Positions 23,423 to 36,720 of a stretch of 64,000 bases of DNA are shown in pieces; within the stretch, counting starts at the first letter, position 1, and each line of letters begins with the position of its first letter. The position numbers and the translations under genes are program-made. The stretch is from Bathymodiolus brooksi (taxonomy: Eukaryota > Mollusca > Bivalvia > Mytilida > Modiolidae): assembly GCA_963680875.1 (NCBI GenBank), contig OY804579.1:28567804-28631803 (forward strand). The letters run 5' to 3'. Below the pieces are notes generated by a model. The model had not been told where the DNA came from and did not search any database. It saw only the letters and a program-made list of their open reading frames with translations.

Positions 23423-26400
23423 GATAACTTGAGTAGTGTTTCTCAGAATGTTTTGAAATTTTATCAGCAGCTTACTGATGAAGAGAGGAGGATCCCTTTC
23501 ATTTTTGATGATTTTCACTTTTGCCGTTTTAGAGTTATTGGGCTTGATATGACGAAAATAGGATTTTTACTCTATGTCGTATGATAACTTGAGTAGTGTT
23601 TCTCAGAATGTTTTGAAATTTTATCAGCAGCTTACCGGTGGAGAGAGGAGGATCTCTTTCATTTTTGACAATTTTCACTTCTGCCGTTCCAGAGTTATTT
23701 GACTTGATATGACGGAAAATCGGATTTTTACCCTATGTTGCATAACTTGAGTAGTGTTTCTCAGAATGTTTTGAAATTTTATCAGCAGCTTACAGATGAG
23801 GAGAGGAGGATCCCTTTAATTTTTGACGATTTTCACTTTTGCCGTTCCAGAGTTATTGGACTTGATATGACGGAAAATCGGATTTTTACCCTATGTTGTA
23901 TAACTTGAGTAGTGTTTCTCAGAATGTTTTGAAATTTTATCAGCAGCTTACAGATGAGGGGAGGAGGATCCCTTTCATTTTTGACGATTTTCACTTTTGC
24001 CGTTCCAGAGTTATTGGACTTGATATGACGGAAAATCGGATTTTTACCCTATGTCGTATGATAACTTGAGTAGTGTTTCTAAGAATGTTTTGAAATTTTA
24101 TCAGCAGCTTATTGATGAAGAGAGGAGGATCCCTTTAATTTTTGACGATTTTCACTTTTGCCGTTCCAGAGTTATTGGACTTGATATGACGGAAAATAGG
24201 ATTTTTACTCTATGTCGTATGATAACTTGAGTAGTGTTTCTCAGAATGTTTTGAAATTTTATCAGCACCTTACCGGTGGAGAGAGGAGGATCTCTTTCAT
24301 TTTTGACGATTTTCACTTTTGCCGTTCCAGAGTTATTGGACTTGATATGACGGAAAATAGGATGTTTACCCTATGTCGTATGATAACTTGAGTAGTGTTT
24401 CTCAGAATGTTTTGAAATTTTATCAGCAGCTTACCGGTGGAGAGAGGAGGATCTCTTTCATTTTTGACAATTTTCACTTCTGCCGTTCCAGAGTTATTGG
24501 ACTTGATATGACGGAAAATCGGATTGTTACCCTATGTTGTATGATAACTTGAGTAGTGTTTCTCAGAATGTTTTGAAATTTGATCAGCAACTTACTGGTG
24601 AAGAGAGGAGGATCCCTTTCATTTTTGATGATTTTCACTTTTGCCGTTTTAGAGTTATTGGGCTTGATATGACGAAAATAGGATTTTTACTCTATGTCGT
24701 ATGATAACTTGAGTAGTGTTTCTCAGAATGTTTTGAAATTTTATCAGCAGCTTACCGGTGGAGAGAGGAGGATCTCTTTCATTTTTGACAATTTTCACTT
24801 CTGCCGTTCCAGAGTTATTTGACTTGATATGACGGAAAATCGGATTTTTACCCTATGTTGCATAACTTGAGTAGTGTTTCTCAGAATGTTTTGAAATTTT
24901 ATCAGCAGCTTACAGATGAGTAGAGGAGGATCCCTTTCATTTTTGACGATTTTCACTTTTGCCGTTCCAGAGTTATTGGACTTGATATGACGGAAAATCG
25001 GATTTTTACCCTATGTCGTATGATAACTTGAGTAGTGTTTCTCAGAATGTTTTGAAATTTTATCAGCAGCTTACTGGTGAGGAGAGGAGGATCCCTTTCA
25101 TTTTTGACGATTTTCACTTTTGCCGTTCCAGAGTTATTGGACTTGATATGACGGAAAATCGGATTTTTACCCTATGTCGTATGATAACTTGAGTAGTGTT
25201 TCTCAGAATGTTTTGAAATTTTATCAGCAGCTTATTGATGAAGAGAGGAGGATCCCTTTAATTTTTGACGATTTTCACTTTTGCCGTTCCAGAGTTATTG
25301 GACTTGATATGACGGAAAATAGGATTTTCACTCTATGTCGTATGATAACTTGAGTAGTGTTTCTCAGAATGTTTTGAAATTTTATCAGCACCTTACCGGT
25401 GGAGAGAGGAGGATCTCTTTCATTTTTGACGATTTTCACTTTTGCCGTTCCAGAGTTATTGGACTTGATATGACGGAAAATAGGATGTTTACCCTATGTC
25501 GTATGATAACTTGAGTAGTGTTTCTCAGAATGTTTTGAAATTTTATCAGCAGCTTACTGGTGAGGAGAGGAGGATCCCTTTCATTTTTGACGATTTTCAC
25601 TTTTGCCGTTCCAGAGTTATTGGACTTGATATGACGGAAAATCGGATTGTTACCCTATGTTGTATGATAACTTGAGTAGTGTTTCTCAGAATGTTTTGAA
25701 ATTTTATCAGCAGCTTACTGATGAAGAGAGGAGGATCCCTTTCATTTTTGATGATTTTCACTTTTGCCGTTTTAGAGTTATTGGGCTTGATATGACGAAA
25801 ATAGGATTTTTACTCTATGTCGTATGATAACTTGAGTAGTGTTTCTCAGAATGTTTTGAAATTTTATCAGCAGCTTACCGGTGGAGAGAGGAGGATCTCT
25901 TTCATTTTTGACAATTTTCACTTCTGCCGTTCCAGAGTTATTGGACTTGATATGACGGAAAATCGGATTTTTACCCTATGTTGTATAACTTGAGTAGTGT
26001 TTCTCAGAATGTTTTGAAATTTTATCAGCAGCTTACAGATGAGGGGAGGAGGATCCCTTTCATTTTTGACGATTTTCACTTTTGCCGTTCCAGAGTTATT
26101 GGACTTGATATGACGGAAAATCGGATTTTTACCCTATGTCGTATGATAACTTGAGTAGTGTTTCTAAGAATGTTTTGAAATTTTATCAGCAGCTTATTGA
26201 TGAAGAGAGGAGGATCCCTTTAATTTTTGACGATTTTCACTTTTGCCGTTCCAGAGTTATTGGACTTGATATGACGGAAAATAGGATTTTTACTCTATGT
26301 CGTATGATAACTTGAGTAGTGTTTCTCAGAATGTTTTGAAATTTTATCAGCACCTTACCGGTGGAGAGAGGAGGATCTCTTTCATTTTTGACGATTTTCA

Positions 26401-29400
26401 CTTTTGCCGTTCCAGAGTTATTGGACTTGATATGACGGAAAATAGGATGTTTACCCTATGTCGTATGATAACTTGAGTAGTGTTTCTCAGAATGTTTTGA
26501 AATTTTATCAGCAGCTTACCGGTGGAGAGAGGAGGATCTCTTTCATTTTTGACAATTTTCACTTCTGCCGTTCCAGAGTTATTGGACTTGATATGACGGA
26601 AAATCGGATTGTTACCCTATGTTGTATGATAACTTGAGTAGTGTTTCTCAGAATGTTTTGAAATTTGATCAGCAACTTACTGGTGAAGAGAGGAGGATCC
26701 CTTTCATTTTTGATGATTTTCACTTTTGCCGTTTTAGAGTTATTGGGCTTGATATGACGAAAATAGGATTTTTACTCTATGTCGTATGATAACTTGAGTA
26801 GTGTTTCTCAGAATGTTTTGAAATTTTATCAGCAGCTTACCGGTGGAGAGAGGAGGATCTCTTTCATTTTTGACAATTTTCACTTCTGCCGTTCCAGAGT
26901 TATTGGACTTGATATGACGGAAAATCGGATTTTTACCCTATGTTGTATAACTTGAGTAGTGTTTCTCAGAATGTTTTGAAATTTTATCAGCAGCTTACAG
27001 ATGAGGGGAGGAGGATCCCTTTCATTTTTGACGATTTTCACTTTTGCCGTTCCAGAGTTATTGGACTTGATATGACGGAAAATCGGATTTTTACCCTATG
27101 TTGCATAACTTGAGTAGTGTTTCTCAGAATGTTTTGAAATTTTATCAGCAGCTTACAGATGAGGAGAGGAGGATCCCTTTCATTTTTGACGATTTTCACT
27201 TTTGTCGTTCCAGAGTTATTGGACTTGATATGACGGAAAATCGGATTTTTACCCTATGTCGTATGATAACTTGAGTAGTGTTTCTCAGAATGTTTTGAAA
27301 TTTTATCAGCAGCTTACTGGTGAGGAGAGGAGGATCCCTTTCATTTTTGACGATTTTCACTTTTGCCGTTCCAGAGTTATTGGACTTGATATGACGGAAA
27401 ATCGGATTTTTACCCTATGTCGTATGATAACTTGAGTAGTGTTTCTCAGAATGTTTTGAAATTTTATCAGCAACTTACTGGTGAAGAGAGGAGGATCCCT
27501 TTCATTTTTGATGATTTTCACTTTTGCCGTTTTAGAGTTATTGGGCTTGATATGACGAAAATAGGATTTTTACTCTATGTCGTATGATAACTTGAGTAGT
27601 GTTTCTCAGAATGTTTTGAAATTTTATCAGCAGCTTACCGGTGGAGAGAGGAGGATCTCTTTCATTTTTGACAATTTTCACTTCTGCCGTTCCAGAGTTA
27701 TTGGACTTGATATGACGGAAAATCGGATTGTTACCCTATGTTGTATGATAACTTGAGTAGTGTTTCTCAGAATGTTTTGAAATTTGATCAGCAACTTACT
27801 GGTGAAGAGAGGAGGATCCCTTTCATTTTTGACGATTTTCACTTTTGCCGTTCCAGAGTTATTGGACTTGATATGACGGAAAATCGGATTTTTACCCTAT
27901 GTCGTATGATAACTTGAGTAGTGTTTCTCAGAATGTTTTGAAATTTTATCAGCAGCTTATTGATGAAGAGAGGAGGATCCCTTTAATTTTTGACGATTTT
28001 CACTTTTGCCGTTCCAGAGTTATTGGACTTGATATGACGGAAAATAGGATTTTTACTCTATGTCGTATGATAACTTGAGTAGTGTTTCTCAGAATGTTTT
28101 GAAATTTTATCAGCACCTTACCGGTGGAGAGAGGAGGATCTCTTTCATTTTTGACGATTTTCACTTTTGCCGTTCCAGAGTTATTGGACTTGATATGACG
28201 GAAAATAGGATGTTTACCCTATGTCGTATGATAACTTGAGTAGTGTTTCTCAGAATGTTTTGAAATTTTATCAGCAGCTTACTGGTGGGGAGAGGAGGAT
28301 CCCTTTCATTTTTGACGATTTTCACTTTTGCCGTTCCAGAGTTATTGGACTTGATATGACGGAAAATCGGATTGTTACCCTATGTTGTATGATAACTTGA
28401 GTAGTGTTTCTCAGAATGTTTTGAAATTTTATCAGCAGCTTACTGATGAAGAGAGGAGGATCCCTTTCATTTTTGATGATTTTCACTTTTGCCGTTTTAG
28501 AGTTATTGGGCTTGATATGACGAAAATAGGATTTTTACTCTATGTCGTATGATAACTTGAGTAGTGTTTCTCAGAATGTTTTGAAATTTTATCAGCAGCT
28601 TACCGGTGGAGAGAGGAGGATCTCTTTCATTTTTGACAATTTTCACTTCTGCCGTTCCAGAGTTATTGGACTTGATATGACGGAAAATCGGATTTTTACC
28701 CTATGTTGTATAACTTGAGTAGTGTTTCTCAGAATGTTTTGAAATTTTATCAGCAGCTTACAGATGAGGGGAGGAGGATCCCTTTCATTTTTGACGATTT
28801 TCACTTTTGCCGTTCCAGAGTTATTGGACTTGATATGACGGAAAATCGGATTTTTACTCTATGTCGTATGATAACTTGAGTAGTGTTTCTCAGAATGTTT
28901 TGAAATTTTATCAGCACCTTACCGGTGGAGAGAGGAGGATCTCTTTCATTTTTGACGATTTTCACTTTTGCCGTTCCAGAGTTATTGGACTTGATATGAC
29001 GGAAAATAGGATGTTTACCCTATGTCGTATGATAACTTGAGTAGTGTTTCTCAGAATGTTTTGAAATTTTATCAGCAGCTTACCGGTGGAGAGAGGAGGA
29101 TCTCTTTCATTTTTGACAATTTTCACTTCTGCCGTTCCAGAGTTATTGGACTTGATATGACGGAAAATCGGATTTTTACCCTATGTTGCATAACTTGAGT
29201 AGTGTTTCTCAGAATGTTTTGAAATTTTATCAGCAGCTTACAGATGAGGGGAGGAGGATCCCTTTCATTTTTGACGATTTTCACTTTTGCCGTTCCAGAG
29301 TTATTGGACTTGATATGACGGAAAATCGGATTTTTACCCTATGTCGTATGATAACTTGAGTAGTGTTTCTCAGAATGTTTTGAAATTTTATCAGCAGCTT

Positions 29401-29671
29401 ATTGATGAAGAGAGGAGGATCCCTTTAATTTTTGACGATTTTCACTTTTGCCGTTCCAGAGTTATTGGACTTGATATGACGGAAAATAGGATTTTTACTC
29501 TATGTCGTATGATAACTTGAGTAGTGTTTCTCAGAATGTTTTGAAATTTTATCAGCACCTTACCGGTGGAGAGAGGAGGATCTCTTTCATTTTTGACGAT
29601 TTTCACTTTTGCCGTTCCAGAGTTATTGGACTTGATATGACGGAAAATAGGATGTTTACCCTATGTCGTAT
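23423..29671 (+). repeat. 6249-bp block, copy 2 (39 monomers, directly abutting copy 1)
   Basis: This is the same 39-subtype order as 17174-23422, beginning on the base after copy 1 ends. The markers recur at 24921, 25329 and 27205, plus the GGTGGGG of the b near 28282-28290. I saw no difference at subtype or marker level but did not compare every base. The internal junction is A followed by E (at 23423). That order occurs nowhere else I checked, whereas copy 1 is preceded by b and copy 2 is followed by b. This is the expected trace of one unequal crossover. Confidence 0.92.
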
Positions 29672-32600
29672 GATAACTTGAGTAGTGTTTCTCAGAATGT
29701 TTTGAAATTTTATCAGCAGCTTACTGGTGAGGAGAGGAGGATCCCTTTCATTTTTGACGATTTTCACTTTTGCCGTTCCAGAGTTATTGGACTTGATATG
29801 ACGGAAAATCGGATTGTTACCCTATGTTGTATGATAACTTGAGTAGTGTTTCTCAGAATGTTTTGAAATTTTATCAGCAGCTTACTGATGAAGAGAGGAG
29901 GATCCCTTTCATTTTTGATGATTTTCACTTTTGCCGTTTTAGAGTTATTGGGCTTGATATGACGAAAATAGGATTTTTACTCTATGTCGTATGATAACTT
30001 GAGTAGTGTTTCTCAGAATGTTTTGAAATTTTATCAGCAGCTTACCGGTGGAGAGAGGAGGATCTCTTTCATTTTTGACAATTTTCACTTCTGCCGTTCC
30101 AGAGTTATTGGACTTGATATGACGGAAAATCGGATTTTTACCCTATGTTGTATAACTTGAGTAGTGTTTCTCAGAATGTTTTGAAATTTTATCAGCAGCT
30201 TACAGATGAGGGGAGGAGGATCCCTTTCATTTTTGACGATTTTCACTTTTGCCGTTCCAGAGTTATTGGACTTGATATGACGGAAAATCGGATTTTTACC
30301 CTATGTCGTATGATAACTTGAGTAGTGTTTCTAAGAATGTTTTGAAATTTTATCAGCAGCTTATTGATGAAGAGAGGAGGATCCCTTTAATTTTTGACGA
30401 TTTTCACTTTTGCCGTTCCAGAGTTATTGGACTTGATATGACGGAAAATAGGATTTTTACTCTATGTCGTATGATAACTTGAGTAGTGTTTCTCAGAATG
30501 TTTTGAAATTTTATCAGCACCTTACCGGTGGAGAGAGGAGGATCTCTTTCATTTTTGACGATTTTCACTTTTGCCGTTCCAGAGTTATTGGACTTGATAT
30601 GACGGAAAATAGGATGTTTACCCTATGTCGTATGATAACTTGAGTAGTGTTTCTCAGAATGTTTTGAAATTTTATCAGCAGCTTACCGGTGGAGAGAGGA
30701 GGATCTCTTTCATTTTTGACAATTTTCACTTCTGCCGTTCCAGAGTTATTGGACTTGATATGACGGAAAATCGGATTGTTACCCTATGTTGTATGATAAC
30801 TTGAGTAGTGTTTCTCAGAATGTTTTGAAATTTGATCAGCAACTTACTGGTGAAGAGAGGAGGATCCCTTTCATTTTTGATGATTTTCACTTTTGCCGTT
30901 TTAGAGTTATTGGGCTTGATATGACGAAAATAGGATTTTTACTCTATGTCGTATGATAACTTGAGTAGTGTTTCTCAGAATGTTTTGAAATTTTATCAGC
31001 AGCTTACCGGTGGAGAGAGGAGGATCTCTTTCATTTTTGACAATTTTCACTTCTGCCGTTCCAGAGTTATTGGACTTGATATGACGGAAAATCGGATTTT
31101 TACCCTATGTTGTATAACTTGAGTAGTGTTTCTCAGAATGTTTTGAAATTTTATCAGCAGCTTACAGATGAGGGGAGGAGGATCCCTTTCATTTTTGACG
31201 ATTTTCACTTTTGCCGTTCCAGAGTTATTGGACTTGATATGACGGAAAATCGGATTTTTACCCTATGTTGCATAACTTGAGTAGTGTTTCTCAGAATGTT
31301 TTGAAATTTTATCAGCAGCTTACAGATGAGGAGAGGAGGATCCCTTTCATTTTTGACGATTTTCACTTTTGCCGTTCCAGAGTTATTGGACTTGATATGA
31401 CGGAAAATCGGATTTTTACCCTATGTCGTATGATAACTTGAGTAGTGTTTCTCAGAATGTTTTGAAATTTTATCAGCAGCTTACTGGTGAGGAGAGGAGG
31501 ATCCCTTTCATTTTTGACGATTTTCACTTTTGCCGTTCCAGAGTTATTGGACTTGATATGACGGAAAATCGGATTTTTACCCTATGTCGTATGATAACTT
31601 GAGTAGTGTTTCTCAGAATGTTTTGAAATTTTATCAGCAACTTACTGGTGAAGAGAGGAGGATCCCTTTCATTTTTGATGATTTTCACTTTTGCCGTTTT
31701 AGAGTTATTGGGCTTGATATGACGAAAATAGGATTTTTACTCTATGTCGTATGATAACTTGAGTAGTGTTTCTCAGAATGTTTTGAAATTTTATCAGCAG
31801 CTTACCGGTGGAGAGAGGAGGATCTCTTTCATTTTTGACAATTTTCACTTCTGCCGTTCCAGAGTTATTGGACTTGATATGACGGAAAATCGGATTTTTA
31901 CCCTATGTTGCATAACTTGAGTAGTGTTTCTCAGAATGTTTTGAAATTTTATCAGCAGCTTACAGATGAGGGGAGGAGGATCCCTTTCATTTTTGACGAT
32001 TTTCACTTTTGCCGTTCCAGAGTTATTGGACTTGATATGACGGAAAATCGGATTTTTACCCTATGTCGTATGATAACTTGAGTAGTGTTTCTCAGAATGT
32101 TTTGAAATTTTATCAGCAGCTTATTGATGAAGAGAGGAGGATCCCTTTAATTTTTGACGATTTTCACTTTTGCCGTTCCAGAGTTATTGGACTTGATATG
32201 ACGGAAAATAGGATTTTTACTCTATGTCGTATGATAACTTGAGTAGTGTTTCTCAGAATGTTTTGAAATTTTATCAGCACCTTACCGGTGGAGAGAGGAG
32301 GATCTCTTTCATTTTTGACGATTTTCACTTTTGCCGTTCCAGAGTTATTGGACTTGATATGACGGAAAATAGGATGTTTACCCTATGTCGTATGATAACT
32401 TGAGTAGTGTTTCTCAGAATGTTTTGAAATTTTATCAGCAGCTTACTGGTGAGGAGAGGAGGATCCCTTTCATTTTTGACGATTTTCACTTTTGCCGTTC
32501 CAGAGTTATTGGACTTGATATGACGGAAAATCGGATTTTTACCCTATGTCGTATGATAACTTGAGTAGTGTTTCTCAGAATGTTTTGAAATTTTATCAGC

Positions 32601-34153
32601 AGCTTATTGATGAAGAGAGGAGGATCCCTTTAATTTTTGACGATTTTCACTTTTGCCGTTCCAGAGTTATTGGACTTGATATGACGGAAAATAGGATTTT
32701 TACTCTATGTCGTATGATAACTTGAGTAGTGTTTCTCAGAATGTTTTGAAATTTTATCAGCACCTTACCGGTGGAGAGAGGAGGATCTCTTTCATTTTTG
32801 ACGATTTTCACTTTTGCCGTTCCAGAGTTATTGGACTTGATATGACGGAAAATAGGATGTTTACCCTATGTCGTATGATAACTTGAGTAGTGTTTCTCAG
32901 AATGTTTTGAAATTTTATCAGCAGCTTACCGGTGGAGAGAGGAGGATCTCTTTCATTTTTGACAATTTTCACTTCTGCCGTTCCAGAGTTATTGGACTTG
33001 ATATGACGGAAAATCGGATTGTTACCCTATGTTGTATGATAACTTGAGTAGTGTTTCTCAGAATGTTTTGAAATTTGATCAGCAACTTACTGGTGAAGAG
33101 AGGAGGATCCCTTTCATTTTTGATGATTTTCACTTTTGCCGTTTTAGAGTTATTGGGCTTGATATGACGAAAATAGGATTTTTACTCTATGTCGTATGAT
33201 AACTTGAGTAGTGTTTCTCAGAATGTTTTGAAATTTTATCAGCAGCTTACCGGTGGAGAGAGGAGGATCTCTTTCATTTTTGACAATTTTCACTTCTGCC
33301 GTTCCAGAGTTATTGGACTTGATATGACGGAAAATCGGATTTTTACCCTATGTTGTATAACTTGAGTAGTGTTTCTCAGAATGTTTTGAAATTTTATCAG
33401 CAGCTTACAGATGAGGGGAGGAGGATCCCTTTCATTTTTGACGATTTTCACTTTTGCCGTTCCAGAGTTATTGGACTTGATATGACGGAAAATCGGATTT
33501 TTACCCTATGTTGCATAACTTGAGTAGTGTTTCTCAGAATGTTTTGAAATTTTATCAGCAGCTTACAGATGAGGAGAGGAGGATCCCTTTCATTTTTGAC
33601 GATTTTCACTTTTGCCGTTCCAGAGTTATTGGACTTGATATGACGGAAAATCGGATGTTTACCCTATGTCGTATGATAACTTGAGTAGTGTTTCTCAGAA
33701 TGTTTTGAAATTTTATCAGCAGCTTACTGGTGAGGAGAGGAGGATCCCTTTCATTTTTGACGATTTTCACTTTTGCCGTTCCAGAGTTATTGGACTTGAT
33801 ATGACGGAAAATCGGATTTTTACCCTATGTCGTATGATAACTTGAGTAGTGTTTCTCAGAATGTTTTGAAATTTTATCAGCAACTTACTGGTGAAGAGAG
33901 GAGGATCCCTTTCATTTTTGATGATTTTCACTTTTGCCGTTTTAGAGTTATTGGGCTTGATATGACGAAAATAGGATTTTTACTCTATGTCGTATGATAA
34001 CTTGAGTAGTGTTTCTCAGAATGTTTTGAAATTTTATCAGCAGCTTACCGGTGGAGAGAGGAGGATCTCTTTCATTTTTGACAATTTTCACTTCTGCCGT
34101 TCCAGAGTTATTGGACTTGATATGACGGAAAATCGGATTTTTACCCTATGTTG
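28551..34153 (+). repeat. 5.6-kb block, copy 1 (35 monomers; second copy 8170 bp downstream)
   Basis: Monomers 179-213 have the same order as monomers 230-264 (36721-42323): d2 fc A d3 f C A b E d2 f c A D G d2 f8 F B e d3 f C A B C A D G d2 f8 Fm B e, ending in a D-type 158-mer. The last monomer is d2 here and d3 in the other copy, a single-base difference. The left part overlaps the end of the 6249-bp block, so this duplication post-dates or is nested with that one. The Fm marker (TCGGATG at 33651) lies at 41821 in the other copy. Confidence 0.87.
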
Positions 34154-34314
34154 TATAACTTGAGTAGTGTTTCTCAGAATGTTTTGAAATTTTATCAGCA
34201 GCTTACAGATGAGGGGAGGAGGATCCCTTTCATTTTTGACGATTTTCACTTTTGCCGTTCCAGAGTTATTGGACTTGATATGACGGAAAATCGGATTTTT
34301 ACTCTATGTCGTAT
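29672..34314 (+). repeat. Array segment 8: monomers 186-214
   Basis: The order is b E d2 f c A D G d2 f8 F B e d3 f C A B C A D G d2 f8 Fm B e d2 fc. With the preceding A at 29511 it opens with a complete A-b-E-d2-f-c hexamer. It then has two A-D-G-d2-f8-F-B-e passages (from 30473 and 32716). These are separated by d3 f C A B C, and the second passage differs by the Fm tail (CGGATGTTT). The A-D-G-d2-f8-F-B-e octamer is thus a second recurring HOR module in this part of the array. Confidence 0.85.
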
Positions 34315-34475
34315 GATAACTTGAGTAGTGTTTCTCAGAATGTTTTGAAATTTTATCAGCACCTTACCGGTGGAGAGAGGAGGATCTCTTTCATTTTTGA
34401 CGATTTTCACTTTTGCCGTTCCAGAGTTATTGGACTTGATATGACGGAAAATAGGATGTTTACCCTATGTCGTAT
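32716..34475 (+). repeat. 1760-bp block A D G d2 f8 Fm B e d2 fc A, copy 1
   Basis: Eleven monomers (205-215) recur at 35441-37200 (monomers 222-232) with a shift of 2725 bp, including the rare Fm monomer. The copies are separated by D B C D b E (34476-35440). The left limit is marked by C before copy 1 and E before copy 2. This block is nested inside the larger 8170-bp-shifted duplication, which shows that exchanges of different size affected the same stretch. Confidence 0.83.
33514..33674 (+). repeat. Monomer variant Fm (F with CGGATGTTT tail)
   Basis: This has an F front (TACAGATGAGGAG) and a tail CGGATGTTTACCC that joins the CGG of B/F with the ATGTTT of A. It is seen at 33514, 36239 and 41684, always between f8 and B. 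The three copies are explained by the 2725-bp and 8170-bp duplications, so it arose once. Confidence 0.85.
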
Positions 34476-36720
34476 GATAACTTGAGTAGTGTTTCTCAGA
34501 ATGTTTTGAAATTTTATCAGCAGCTTACCGGTGGAGAGAGGAGGATCTCTTTCATTTTTGACAATTTTCACTTCTGCCGTTCCAGAGTTATTGGACTTGA
34601 TATGACGGAAAATCGGATTGTTACCCTATGTTGTATGATAACTTGAGTAGTGTTTCTCAGAATGTTTTGAAATTTTATCAGCAGCTTACTGGTGAGGAGA
34701 GGAGGATCCCTTTCATTTTTGACGATTTTCACTTTTGCCGTTCCAGAGTTATTGGACTTGATATGACGGAAAATCGGATTTTTACCCTATGTCGTATGAT
34801 AACTTGAGTAGTGTTTCTCAGAATGTTTTGAAATTTTATCAGCAGCTTATTGATGAAGAGAGGAGGATCCCTTTAATTTTTGACGATTTTCACTTTTGCC
34901 GTTCCAGAGTTATTGGACTTGATATGACGGAAAATAGGATTTTTACTCTATGTCGTATGATAACTTGAGTAGTGTTTCTCAGAATGTTTTGAAATTTTAT
35001 CAGCAGCTTACCGGTGGAGAGAGGAGGATCTCTTTCATTTTTGACAATTTTCACTTCTGCCGTTCCAGAGTTATTGGACTTGATATGACGGAAAATCGGA
35101 TTGTTACCCTATGTTGTATGATAACTTGAGTAGTGTTTCTCAGAATGTTTTGAAATTTTATCAGCAGCTTACTGGTGAGGAGAGGAGGATCCCTTTCATT
35201 TTTGACGATTTTCACTTTTGCCGTTCCAGAGTTATTGGACTTGATATGACGGAAAATCGGATTGTTACCCTATGTTGTATGATAACTTGAGTAGTGTTTC
35301 TCAGAATGTTTTGAAATTTTATCAGCAGCTTACTGATGAAGAGAGGAGGATCCCTTTCATTTTTGATGATTTTCACTTTTGCCGTTTTAGAGTTATTGGG
35401 CTTGATATGACGAAAATAGGATTTTTACTCTATGTCGTATGATAACTTGAGTAGTGTTTCTCAGAATGTTTTGAAATTTTATCAGCACCTTACCGGTGGA
35501 GAGAGGAGGATCTCTTTCATTTTTGACGATTTTCACTTTTGCCGTTCCAGAGTTATTGGACTTGATATGACGGAAAATAGGATGTTTACCCTATGTCGTA
35601 TGATAACTTGAGTAGTGTTTCTCAGAATGTTTTGAAATTTTATCAGCAGCTTACCGGTGGAGAGAGGAGGATCTCTTTCATTTTTGACAATTTTCACTTC
35701 TGCCGTTCCAGAGTTATTGGACTTGATATGACGGAAAATCGGATTGTTACCCTATGTTGTATGATAACTTGAGTAGTGTTTCTCAGAATGTTTTGAAATT
35801 TGATCAGCAACTTACTGGTGAAGAGAGGAGGATCCCTTTCATTTTTGATGATTTTCACTTTTGCCGTTTTAGAGTTATTGGGCTTGATATGACGAAAATA
35901 GGATTTTTACTCTATGTCGTATGATAACTTGAGTAGTGTTTCTCAGAATGTTTTGAAATTTTATCAGCAGCTTACCGGTGGAGAGAGGAGGATCTCTTTC
36001 ATTTTTGACAATTTTCACTTCTGCCGTTCCAGAGTTATTGGACTTGATATGACGGAAAATCGGATTTTTACCCTATGTTGTATAACTTGAGTAGTGTTTC
36101 TCAGAATGTTTTGAAATTTTATCAGCAGCTTACAGATGAGGGGAGGAGGATCCCTTTCATTTTTGACGATTTTCACTTTTGCCGTTCCAGAGTTATTGGA
36201 CTTGATATGACGGAAAATCGGATTTTTACCCTATGTTGCATAACTTGAGTAGTGTTTCTCAGAATGTTTTGAAATTTTATCAGCAGCTTACAGATGAGGA
36301 GAGGAGGATCCCTTTCATTTTTGACGATTTTCACTTTTGCCGTTCCAGAGTTATTGGACTTGATATGACGGAAAATCGGATGTTTACCCTATGTCGTATG
36401 ATAACTTGAGTAGTGTTTCTCAGAATGTTTTGAAATTTTATCAGCAGCTTACTGGTGAGGAGAGGAGGATCCCTTTCATTTTTGACGATTTTCACTTTTG
36501 CCGTTCCAGAGTTATTGGACTTGATATGACGGAAAATCGGATTTTTACCCTATGTCGTATGATAACTTGAGTAGTGTTTCTCAGAATGTTTTGAAATTTT
36601 ATCAGCAACTTACTGGTGAAGAGAGGAGGATCCCTTTCATTTTTGATGATTTTCACTTTTGCCGTTTTAGAGTTATTGGGCTTGATATGACGAAAATAGG
36701 ATTTTTACTCTATGTCGTAT
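34315..36720 (+). repeat. Array segment 9: monomers 215-229 between the two 5.6-kb copies
   Basis: The order is A D B C D b E A D G d2 f8 Fm B e. The D B C D b E run resembles that at 484-1448 and 16369-17333 (D B C D b E). The E-to-A junction at 35441 is unusual, since E is otherwise followed by a D-type monomer (or by b at 15243). It marks the left edge of the second 1760-bp block copy. Confidence 0.83.
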
